From assembly GCA_937868205.1 (NCBI GenBank), contig CALMMC010000152.1, positions 1 to 16,559 of the forward strand: 16,559 nt of DNA. The letters run 5' to 3'. Below are positions 1-5,455 of this stretch, piece after piece. Below the pieces are notes generated by a model. That model ran no database searches, was not told the DNA's origin, and saw only the letters and a program-made list of their open reading frames with translations. This stretch comes from JAAZPG01 sp012797375 (lineage in GTDB: Bacteria; Acidobacteriota; Aminicenantia; Aminicenantales; UBA4085). The position numbers were made by a program, and so were the translations under genes. The stretch's first letter is position 1; every line of letters begins with the position of its first letter.

Positions 1-127
1 TCCGCGGAAAACGGCCAGCCGGCGGCTGAAATCGCGGAGCACCGTCCGGTGGAAGCGTTCGTGGCGCCACCAGAGCGTTCCCGCGTCGAACGTTCCGGAC
101 AACCCGGGGCCCAAATCCGGCAGCATC
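1..127. repeat. Exact copy of an internal piece of the C69 peptidase gene (mate at 3653-3779)
   Basis: These 127 bases are identical to 3653-3779, which lie inside the minus-strand secernin-like gene (about codons 330-371). The match starts at the first base of the window and stops exactly where the IS21 terminal TGTCA begins at 128. There is no other part of the C69 gene here, so this is not an independent functional copy. An exact repeat of 127 bases at a sequence edge equals the largest k-mer of widely used de Bruijn assemblers. I therefore read it as a graph-junction overlap, meaning reads exist that join the C69 gene to this IS end. A true partial duplication carried next to the IS is the alternative. 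Confidence 0.9.
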
Positions 128-179
128 TGTCATCGGTCATGCAATATTAACCCCCGGCGGTCATTGAAAAATTACCCCC
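128..179 (+). repeat. IS21 left terminal inverted repeat
   Basis: This is the left end of the element, pairing with 2244-2295. It starts TGTCA and contains two tandem 22-bp repeats of the form CGGTCATnnAAnnnTTACCCCC at 134-155 and 158-179. Such repeats are probably bound by IstA. The istA start lies about 75 bp inside. Confidence 0.9.
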
Positions 180-254
180 TTGCTTGAAAGGGGTTAACAG
201 GTGAATCAACAGCAGATATGCTTCCTCCCGGCCGTCCAACCGGGAGGAAACGAC

Positions 255-1466
255 ATGGTCAAAGCGGATCTGTGGCACGAAATCCACAGCCGGTTCAGAC
301 TCAAGGAAACGAAGAAATCCATTGCCAGAGCCATCGGGATCAGCGTTCAAACGGTCCGGAAGATCCTCCGTCAGAAACAACCGGAGCGCTATAGCCGAAA
401 GAAGCAGGAAAGCGAGCTCCTGGGCCCGTTTCAAGAATACATTCTCCGGCGGCTGGCGGCGGTGGGCTACTGTGCCCAGGCGATCTTCGAAGAAATCCGG
501 CTCCGTGGTTATCAAGGCAGCTACCCGACGGTCAAACGATTCGTCGGTCCGTTGCGGCAAGAAGCGGAAATCGAGGCGACGATCCGGTTTGAAACGCCGC
601 CGGGGCGCCAAGGCCAGGCCGATTGGGGCCAATGCTGGACGATCATCGACGGAAAACGCGTCAAGGTGCATCTGTTCGTCCTAACGCTGGGCTACAGCCG
701 GAGGATGTATGCCGTGGCCACCGTTGACGAGAAGATGCCGGCCTTCCTGCGTTCCCATGAAGAAGGCTTCGCCTTCCTGGGCGGCGTTCCCCGCGAGATC
801 GTCTACGATAATCTCAAGTCGGTGGTGTTGGGTCGTGATTTTGAGGGCTCGCGCTTCGAATGGAATCCGATCTTTTGGGACTTCAGCCGATACTATGGCT
901 TCCGGCCGGCGCCGCATCGTCCTTATCGGCCCCAGACCAAGGGCAAGGTCGAATCGGGGGTCAAGTATGTCAAACGCTTCCTCAGGGGGAAGGAGTTTAC
1001 AAGCCTGGACGACCTCAACGCCCAGCTCACCGACTGGATCGTCAACGTTGCCGACCAGCGCGTCCACGGGACGACCCATCGGCAGCCGGCGGAGATGTTC
1101 CTCGAGGAAAAGGACCTTCTCCTGCCGGTGGCCAGTCATCGGGCCTACGTGATCGAGGAGCGGTCGCTGCGCTACGTTCCCAAAGACTGCCTGGTGGCCT
1201 TTCAGGCCAACCGCTACTCCGTGCCTTATCGCCTGGCCGGCAAGCGCGTGGAAGTCCTGACCGATGGCGAAATGATCAAAATCTACCATGCCGGGGAACT
1301 CGTTTCCTGCCATGCGCGTATCGAGGGATCCCATCGTTCGTCGGTCCAGATGTCGCATTATGTGGGCTTAATCAAGGCGGCCAAGCCCGCCGCGGCGCCG
1401 GCCGATGACGTCGAAATCCGCGATCTGGCCGTCTATGAGCGGCTGGCCACCGGAGGCGTGCTGTGA
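255..1466 (+). CDS. istA: IS21 family transposase IstA
   Basis: This is the DDE recombinase that cuts and joins the IS ends, working with the ATPase IstB. A helix-turn-helix (KKSIARAIGISVQTVRKIL) sits near the N-terminus, about residues 20-40. The integrase-core domain follows, with catalytic Asp in QADWGQ (D123), Asp in VYDNLK (D185) and Glu in GKVESGVKYVK (E233), followed by a beta-rich C-terminal domain. All three acidic residues are present. I chose the ATG at 255 because a GGAGG at 243-247 lies 7 nt upstream and the protein then begins MVKADLWHEI as expected. An upstream in-frame GTG at 201, with a weaker AAAGGGG, would add 18 residues. The stop overlaps the istB start by 4 nt (GTGA), indicating translational coupling. 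The product is 403 aa, within the usual range for the family. Confidence 0.96.
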   Translation: MVKADLWHEIHSRFRLKETKKSIARAIGISVQTVRKILRQKQPERYSRKKQESELLGPFQEYILRRLAAVGYCAQAIFEEIRLRGYQGSYPTVKRFVGPLRQEAEIEATIRFETPPGRQGQADWGQCWTIIDGKRVKVHLFVLTLGYSRRMYAVATVDEKMPAFLRSHEEGFAFLGGVPREIVYDNLKSVVLGRDFEGSRFEWNPIFWDFSRYYGFRPAPHRPYRPQTKGKVESGVKYVKRFLRGKEFTSLDDLNAQLTDWIVNVADQRVHGTTHRQPAEMFLEEKDLLLPVASHRAYVIEERSLRYVPKDCLVAFQANRYSVPYRLAGKRVEVLTDGEMIKIYHAGELVSCHARIEGSHRSSVQMSHYVGLIKAAKPAAAPADDVEIRDLAVYERLATGGVL

Positions 1467-2233
1467 GTCTGGAAAGGATCCAGGACAACCTCCGCCACCT
1501 GCGGCTCTACCGAATCCAGGACCGTCTGGAGACGGCTCTCGAGGAAGCCGCCAAGAATAATGTCTCTTATACCGAATTCCTGGACGAGATCTTGTCCCAG
1601 GAAGTCGCCTCCAAGCAGGAAAAGAACATCTCCGTCCGAACCTCGATGGCCAAGTTCCCCTACGTCAAGACCCTGGAGACGTTCGACTTCGCCTTTCAGC
1701 CTTCGATCGACAAGAAGCGAATCAAGGAGCTGGCCGAGTGTCGGTTCGTCCCTAACGGCGAAAACGTCGTCTTCCTCGGCCCTCCCGGCGTAGGCAAGAC
1801 CCATCTGGCCGTGGCCCTGGGCGTGAAAGCCGTCACGGAAGGCTACCGGACTTACTTCACCCAGGCCATGCCCTTGATCGCTTCTCTGACCAAGGCTTAT
1901 GCCGAAAACCGGATCGAGGAGCGGTTGAAGTTTTACTGCCAGCCAAAACTCCTGATTATCGACGAGATCGGCTACATCCCGATCGATCGCCACGGCGCGC
2001 ATCTGTTTTTTCAACTTATCTCGAGGAGGTACGAAAAGGGGGCGCTGATCCTGACGTCCAACCGAAGCTTCTCGCAATGGAACGAAATCTTCGGGGATCC
2101 CGTTATCGCCACGGCTATCCTGGACCGGATCCTGCACCACTCAGCCACGATCAACATCAAAGGCAACTCCTACCGTCTGAGGGAGAAGGTCAAGGCCGGG
2201 CTCATCAAGGAGCCTGACGTCGAAGAGTCTTAA
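1463..2233 (+). CDS. istB: IS21 family helper ATPase IstB
   Basis: This 256-aa AAA+ ATPase assists IstA in target-DNA selection and strand transfer. The Walker A motif GPPGVGKT is at residues 106-113, Walker B LLIIDEIG at 163-170 (D167, E168), the sensor-1 LTSN at 197-200, and a conserved DRILHHS segment near 221-227 probably carries the arginine finger. The ~95-residue N-terminal helical region matches the IstB/DnaC-like assembly domain. The start codon is GTG, nested in the istA stop (GTGA at 1463-1466), with GGAGG at 1452-1456 giving a 6-nt spacing. The gene is full length for the family. Only about 60 bp separate its stop from the right end of the element. Confidence 0.97.
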   Translation: MSLERIQDNLRHLRLYRIQDRLETALEEAAKNNVSYTEFLDEILSQEVASKQEKNISVRTSMAKFPYVKTLETFDFAFQPSIDKKRIKELAECRFVPNGENVVFLGPPGVGKTHLAVALGVKAVTEGYRTYFTQAMPLIASLTKAYAENRIEERLKFYCQPKLLIIDEIGYIPIDRHGAHLFFQLISRRYEKGALILTSNRSFSQWNEIFGDPVIATAILDRILHHSATINIKGNSYRLREKVKAGLIKEPDVEES

Positions 2234-2243
2234 GCATGAGCCA

Positions 2244-2295
2244 GGGGGTAAATTTTCAATGACCGGAAAGGGTTAAAATTAGATGACCCTTGACA
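2244..2295 (-). repeat. IS21 right terminal inverted repeat
   Basis: This is the inverse of 128-179. Reading inward from 2295, the sequence starts TGTCAAGGGTCAT and contains two 22-bp repeats (2268-2289 and 2244-2265) with the same 24-bp periodicity as the left end. Ten of the 52 positions differ from the left end. Confidence 0.9.
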
Positions 2296-2416
2296 CATGA
2301 ACCTGGTAAGCCGAGGACTTACCATGCTGGAAGTATTCGGAACGACTGAGGACTGTGGTGCCGAGTTTAGATCCAATCCGCTTTACGTCTGCGAAGAGAT
2401 CTAGATCGAGGCTCAT
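2296..2416 (-). pseudogene. 5' fragment of a gene for an HNH-endonuclease-associated repeat protein, truncated by the IS
   Basis: A minus-strand reading frame starts at ATG 2416 and encodes MSLDLDLFADVKRIGSKLG, then TTVLSRSEYFQHGKSS, and AYQVH up to the IS boundary. It continues five codons into the IS and stops at 2279, giving 45 aa. The spacing of DVKR(I)…LG…(S)R-x-EY…GK-S resembles the homing-endonuclease/HNH-associated repeat (DhhKRhxxxLGxxxhxRxEYxxxGKYSxxTh). Such repeats occur in DNA-binding accessory domains of HNH nucleases and phage proteins. Everything after residue 40 is lost, so no nuclease domain can be seen. A GAGG lies about 15 nt upstream, too far for a good ribosome-binding site. 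The family assignment rests on pattern memory alone and is moderate; that the gene is cut by the IS is clear if the frame is real. Confidence 0.5.
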
Positions 2417-2443
2417 TTCGTTTTCTCTTCGCCTCTTAATTCC

Positions 2444-2578
2444 CTAGGTTTGCGGCTCTCGTTCGGCCAGCTCACCGATCCTGGAATCAATCAGCATCCG
2501 CGCCTTCTTCGCATTTTGCCCGGCGGGTGCTCCGGCCCTCCCATGCTGAACTGGGGCATTCGGAAAAATTAATATTCC
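2444..2578 (-). pseudogene. Possible 3' remnant of an unknown gene
   Basis: Reading on the minus strand directly after the lipoprotein stop, an open frame of about 44 codons runs to TAG at 2446-2444. It ends with the coding-looking stretch NAKKARMLIDSRIGELAERE followed by PQT. It has no start codon with a ribosome-binding site and is GC-rich, unlike the AT-rich lipoprotein gene just upstream. It happens to be in frame with that gene, so a readthrough tail is formally possible. It ends 27 nt before the ATG of the truncated HNH-repeat fragment, so the two may have been neighbours in one operon. I do not recognise the protein. It could also be chance open sequence. Confidence 0.25.
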
Positions 2579-3043
2579 CTAAAATAACATTGGTTTAAAA
2601 GAGCCCCAGGTAAATGTTTGCGATGTGCTAATCGAAAAGGAATATCCATTATTATCGACACCGTTCGCGGTGACAGTCATTTTATCAAATTGATATTGAT
2701 CATCTACCCATATATGGCAATCAATTTCTAATGATCCGTTTACAGAAACGTATCCTCCGCTAACCACATTTGACGCGACTCTCGTGTTTTTCATATAAAC
2801 GATGGTTTCAACGGTAGAAATAGTTCCCCCAACTCCGTTTGTATCCCCTACTATCATAGTAAAATTACATTCCCAGATACGAGCCGCGCGATTATGAATC
2901 CAATTCAAGGGCGTATTTTTAAAGTTAATAGAAAATATGCCCACTTTTTTCGGGGGCGATGGTTCAGTCGACGTTATTTTACATCCTCCCAATATAATGA
3001 GTATAAGTATCAAAGGTGAAACGAATGGCCCAATTTTTTTCAT
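2579..3043 (-). CDS. Small predicted lipoprotein of unknown function, AT-rich
   Basis: This 154-aa protein has a lipoprotein signal: MKK, a hydrophobic run of Leu/Ile, then a lipobox ILGGC with the acylated Cys at residue 21. The mature part begins with a short polar linker (KITSTEPSPP). It continues as alternating hydrophobic/polar beta-strand-like segments with turns such as GDTNGVGG and NGVDNNG, resembling an Ig-like or beta-sandwich fold. I chose ATG 3043 because AAAGGGGGTG lies just upstream and a sigma70-like promoter would start transcription near 3070, which excludes the longer ATG at 3070. Base composition is strikingly AT-rich and codon use (AAA, ATT, TTT) is unlike the GC-rich neighbours, suggesting recent transfer. 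It probably sits in a membrane facing the periplasm or surface. No function can be given. Confidence 0.75.
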   Translation of the reverse strand: MKKIGPFVSPLILILIILGGCKITSTEPSPPKKVGIFSINFKNTPLNWIHNRAARIWECNFTMIVGDTNGVGGTISTVETIVYMKNTRVASNVVSGGYVSVNGSLEIDCHIWVDDQYQFDKMTVTANGVDNNGYSFSISTSQTFTWGSFKPMLF

Positions 3044-3076
3044 GAGACACCCCCTTTCTTCCAAAGACAATTAATT

Positions 3077-3106
3077 TTGATACTAGAAAATTACATATAA
3101 AGTCAA
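3077..3106 (-). promoter_or_regulatory. Sigma70-like promoter for the small lipoprotein
   Basis: On the minus strand a -35 TTGACT (3106-3101) and a -10 TATCAA (3082-3077) are separated by 18 nt in AT-rich sequence. Transcription would start near 3070, leaving a leader of about 27 nt with a good ribosome-binding site before ATG 3043. Confidence 0.45.
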
Positions 3107-3427
3107 CCAATATTTCATTTTATTTGAGATTATTATTGACCATCCGAATCTCCACTCGAATTATTGGCCGCTTTACCAAAAATAAAATTGAAAATATCCG
3201 GTTGACAAGTTGAGGATTTTCTCAATCGCCGGGCGGCATCCTCTCGATTCGATTCTGTTCAATCATGGCCTGATTCGCGATTTTTCTATTTCCAGGCGGC
3301 GGGATCTCCGCCGGTCCCCGCGTTTATCCCGGCCGCATCCGACCGAAGCAGCCCGAGGAGGCGCCGCCTCTCACCGTTTCAGGGATCGGCCCATGCCCCT
3401 AAAAGGGACAAAGAAGATTGGGTCTTC
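3107..3427. other. Gene-free stretch across the AT-rich/GC-rich boundary
   Basis: No convincing gene is seen. Up to about 3225 the DNA is AT-rich like the lipoprotein gene; from there it turns sharply GC-rich. A small inverted repeat TTGAG…CTCAA (3210-3225) marks the border. A TTGACA at 3202-3207 lacks a matching -10 box. No clear rho-independent terminator for the C69 gene ending at 3428 is visible. A 90-codon plus-strand frame from 3210 that runs into the C69 gene has Arg/Ser-rich, non-protein-like composition and is not called. Confidence 0.6.
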
Positions 3428-4765
3428 CTATTTGTATTCGAACCGCGCTTCCTTGTTCCGCTTGCTCCAGAAGGAGCGGTAGATCGGACCGGGCTTAATC
3501 TTCACCGGAAGGTTCTCGATTCGCTCCAGCCACTCGGCCGTCTTCCGCTCGGCTTCAGCGAACGCCCGCTCGGTGAAGGCCGCCCGCTCCCCCGCCGCGG
3601 CTGGAAGTCGTCCGGCTCCCTCGAGGATCTCCTTCTCCCAGGCATCCCGCTCTCCGCGGAAAACGGCCAGCCGGCGGCTGAAATCGCGGAGCACCGTCCG
3701 GTGGAAGCGTTCGTGGCGCCACCAGAGCGTTCCCGCGTCGAACGTTCCGGACAACCCGGGGCCCAAATCCGGCAGCATCCCGTCGCCGAGCCAAACCGGT
3801 TTGAAAAGCGACGTGCAAGGAGCGGCCGTTCCCGTCGCCCACACCGCCCGCCGCTCCGGTTCCCTCGCCAGGCAAGCGGCCAGGGCGGCCGTCGTCTGGG
3901 TCGCCTTGCGGGTCAATCCGTTGGCCGCGTGGGCGCAGACGCGGTTGCCGAGGAAATGGCTGTCCGGCCGGTAATCATCTCCGTCATGATCGCGTAAAAC
4001 GGCCATGGCCGCGGCCGCGTCCATCGAGCCGCGTCGTCCCTCGACCAAGGCCAAGGACCTCACCCGGCGCCGACGGCAAGCGGAGAATTTGGTATAGAAC
4101 CAGTCGGAATAGCAACGGGAGAAATGGAACGTCTCCCCCTTCTTCAACCAGCCCTTGGCCCGGGCCGTGGCGATGAGTTCGGGATGCATCCGGTCGATCT
4201 CCTCGCCGAGCGTCAGGCCGTTGCTGATGGACGCCGCCCTTTCGACCTTGCGCGCCGCCCACAGCGGACCGGCCGTCTCCAGCACCCAGGCCTCCTCTGG
4301 ATCGGCGATGATAAAGCTGTTGTGATAGGTCATCTTCCGGTCGCGGAAGCCGCAGATCCCGCCTTGGCCGTAATCGTGGAGAAGGCCGGCGATGACCTCA
4401 AGAGCCTGCCCGGCCGTCGAGGCCCGCTCCAGGGCCAGGCGAAGCATGTCCATGCCGAGGAGGCCGGGCTTGAGGGAAAGCGGCATCTTCGTCCAGACCG
4501 CCTCGTTGCCGATGGCCAAACCGTCTTCATTGACTCCGATTTCCGCCCCCCACATCCAAAACGGGCGTGAGATCAGGACGGCCCGCGTCTCCCGGACCTG
4601 GGGGATCGCCAGATACGTCAGCCGGAGTTCCTCCCCTTCCTCTCCTCGTCGGCGGGGATGGAATTCCAGCGCCTGGGCCTCGTTCGGCTCGCGGTCGCTG
4701 TTTTTTCCAAAGATCGTCACTCCTCCCGCCGCCGCCTCTCCCCGGGCCACGAACGTATCGCACAT
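3428..4765 (-). CDS. Secernin-like C69 family peptidase (Ntn-hydrolase fold)
   Basis: This 445-aa protein begins MCDTFVA, then GKNSDREPNEAQ at residues 20-31, the N-terminal signature of secernins and C69 dipeptidases. Removal of Met would expose Cys2 as the N-terminal nucleophile of an Ntn hydrolase. Further family motifs are GVNEDGLAIGNEAV (77-90), SISNGLT (179-185) and CAHAANGLTRKATQTTAA (277-294). There is no signal peptide, so a cytoplasmic amidohydrolase or dipeptidase is expected; substrates of secernin-type members are largely undefined. An AAAGGAG lies 9 nt before ATG 4765. The gene is complete here, but 127 bp of it recur at 1-127 joined to the IS. That implies an allele or copy interrupted within codon 329 (Gly). 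It is transcribed alone, preceded by a repeat-rich intergenic region. Confidence 0.88.
   Translation of the reverse strand: MCDTFVARGEAAAGGVTIFGKNSDREPNEAQALEFHPRRRGEEGEELRLTYLAIPQVRETRAVLISRPFWMWGAEIGVNEDGLAIGNEAVWTKMPLSLKPGLLGMDMLRLALERASTAGQALEVIAGLLHDYGQGGICGFRDRKMTYHNSFIIADPEEAWVLETAGPLWAARKVERAASISNGLTLGEEIDRMHPELIATARAKGWLKKGETFHFSRCYSDWFYTKFSACRRRRVRSLALVEGRRGSMDAAAAMAVLRDHDGDDYRPDSHFLGNRVCAHAANGLTRKATQTTAALAACLAREPERRAVWATGTAAPCTSLFKPVWLGDGMLPDLGPGLSGTFDAGTLWWRHERFHRTVLRDFSRRLAVFRGERDAWEKEILEGAGRLPAAAGERAAFTERAFAEAERKTAEWLERIENLPVKIKPGPIYRSFWSKRNKEARFEYK
3653..3779. repeat. Mate of the 127-bp edge repeat, inside the C69 gene
   Basis: This stretch is identical to 1-127. Identity breaks at 3780 (C here, T at 128, the first base of the IS). 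It lies wholly within the coding region, at about codons 330-371. Confidence 0.9.
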
Positions 4766-4791
4766 TTTCCGTTTTCTCCTTTCTCGCTTCT

Positions 4792-4819
4792 ATTTTATCC
4801 GAGAAACGGGGACACACAA
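4792..4819 (-). promoter_or_regulatory. Possible sigma70-like promoter of the C69 peptidase gene
   Basis: On the minus strand, TTGTGT (4819-4814) and TAAAAT (4797-4792) are 16 nt apart, ending about 27 nt before ATG 4765. The -10 is good and the -35 is weak. Confidence 0.35.
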
Positions 4820-4862
4820 TACCGATGAACTCTATTTCGGCGGCCGACCGGGACCCGTTTCG

Positions 4863-4895
4863 AAATCGGAGCCTGTTTAACCATTTCCGCATTTC
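4863..4895 (+). repeat. Intergenic repeat, copy 1
   Basis: AAATCGGAGCCTGTTTAACC followed by ATTTCCGCATTTC. Only one base differs from copy 2 at 5091-5123. Confidence 0.85.
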
Positions 4896-5065
4896 CCTGC
4901 CCCGCACATCCGCGCTGGCCGGCCGCGGCGGAGAAACGCACGCGGGCGCCGGGAGTGGACAAGGAAAGGGAAACAGCCCGCGCGCTCGAATATCAAGAAA
5001 CAGCCGCTTCACGAACAGCGGGAGAAAGCCGAATGGCGGGAAAAACTATATTTCACGGCCGGTTC

Positions 5066-5089
5066 AGCCGTTTTTTCCTCTTTCAGCGG
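5066..5089 (+). repeat. T-run repeat, copy 1
   Basis: AGCCG, then TTTTTTCCTCTTTCAGCGG. It matches 5232-5261 (TTTTTTCCTCTTTCCGCGG) except for a 6-base insertion and one substitution there. It lies immediately before copy 2 of the 33-bp repeat. Confidence 0.6.
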
Positions 5090-5090
5090 T

Positions 5091-5123
5091 AAATCGGAGC
5101 CTGTTTAACCATTTCCGTATTTC
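5091..5123 (+). repeat. Intergenic repeat, copy 2
   Basis: This is a near-perfect direct copy of 4863-4895 with a single C-to-T change (ATTTCCGTATTTC). The two copies are 228 bp apart. Confidence 0.85.
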
Positions 5124-5231
5124 GCAGTCCTGGAAATTCTCAACGCCGGACCACGGCTGAAAAAACACGTGCGGACACGGTGAGTCAAAAGAGGAAGGAG
5201 AACAAAACCCTCTCGATGAACATCGAGGCAA

Positions 5232-5273
5232 AGCCGTTCCGGTTTTTTCCTCTTTCCGCGGAGACGAACGGCT
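5232..5273 (+). repeat. T-run repeat, copy 2, inside an inverted repeat
   Basis: The T-run block (5232-5261) is embedded in an 8-bp perfect inverted repeat AGCCGTTC (5232-5239) / GAACGGCT (5266-5273) with a 26-nt loop. No T-tract follows on either strand, so it is not a typical terminator. Confidence 0.5.
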
Positions 5274-5351
5274 CAATTCCTCGCGGCGACGGCCTCGAGA
5301 CGATTTTTGATGATCAGAACGCGATCGATCTTTGAGAACCGGACGTTTTAT

Positions 5352-5400
5352 GAATACGGAAATGGATAACCAGGTTCCGAATTAACAGGTTCCGAATTAA
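5352..5400 (-). repeat. Inverted, diverged copy 3 of the intergenic repeat plus a tandem pair
   Basis: Read on the minus strand, 5383-5352 gives AATTCGGAACCTGGTTATCC then ATTTCCGTATTC. This aligns with copies 1 and 2 (AAATCGGAGCCTGTTTAACC then ATTTCCGTATTTC) with a few substitutions. The plus strand also shows a tandem CAGGTTCCGAATTAA at 5371-5384 and 5386-5400. Confidence 0.6.
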
Positions 5401-5433
5401 AAACGCCCGAGGCGCAACCGCGCCCCGGGCGTT
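5395..5433 (-). terminator. Rho-independent terminator of the TonB-receptor gene
   Basis: On the minus strand AACGCCCGGGGCGC (5433-5420) pairs with GCGCCTCGGGCGTT (5415-5402) around a GGTT loop. The 14-bp stem has one mismatch and is followed by a T-rich tract (TTTTTAATT). It lies about 23 nt after the receptor stop codon. Confidence 0.85.
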
Positions 5434-5455
5434 CCCCCATCACTGACCGGGGAGG

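Larger units (their letters stand above)
128..2295 (+). mobile_element. IS21-family insertion sequence, complete, 2168 bp
   Basis: The element begins TGTCA at 128 and ends TGACA at 2295, with a 52-bp imperfect terminal inverted repeat (42 of 52 positions agree by eye). It encodes the overlapping pair istA (DDE transposase) and istB (AAA+ ATPase), the hallmark of IS21. Each end carries two 22-bp direct repeats spaced 24 bp apart (134-155 and 158-179; inverted at 2244-2265 and 2268-2289), as expected for multiple transposase-binding sites. Both reading frames are open with intact catalytic motifs, so it looks active. The flanks (…GCATC before, CATGA… after) do not form a target-site duplication. 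The left flank is C69 gene sequence and the right flank is an unrelated truncated gene, implying recombination between copies or a chimeric join. Confidence 0.95.
4820..5394. other. Repeat-bearing gene-free region between the C69 and TonB-receptor genes
   Basis: No supported gene is found; open frames here are Arg/Ser/Pro-rich and lack ribosome-binding sites. The stretch holds three copies of a ~33-bp repeat (4863, 5091 and inverted at 5352), a tandem TTCCGAATTAA pair, and two copies of a T-run repeat (5066 and 5232), one of which can form a hairpin. Two similar AAACAGCC blocks lie near 4973 and 5000. The concentration of repeats suggests a site of repeat spread or small-RNA structure, not decayed coding sequence. 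Confidence 0.6.

Noticed and set aside
147..671. Minus-strand 174-codon frame opposite istA
   Set aside because: It lies across the IS end and antisense to the transposase catalytic core, with no ribosome-binding site. It is a composition-driven shadow.
3202..3230. Plus-strand promoter at TTGACA 3202
   Set aside because: No -10 box lies at 16-18 nt and there is no plus-strand gene downstream.
3210..3482. Plus-strand 90-codon frame overlapping the 3' end of the C69 gene
   Set aside because: It is Arg/Ser/Pro-rich with no ribosome-binding site or recognisable motif, and runs into the opposite strand of a real gene.
4567..5160. Plus-strand 197-codon frame covering the C69 gene start and the repeat region
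   Set aside because: Its first part is antisense to the C69 gene and the rest is repeat-bearing intergenic DNA. Amino-acid composition is not protein-like.
4820..5400. CRISPR array made from the intergenic repeats
   Set aside because: The repeats are only three, irregularly spaced, in mixed orientation and diverged, with no cas genes nearby.
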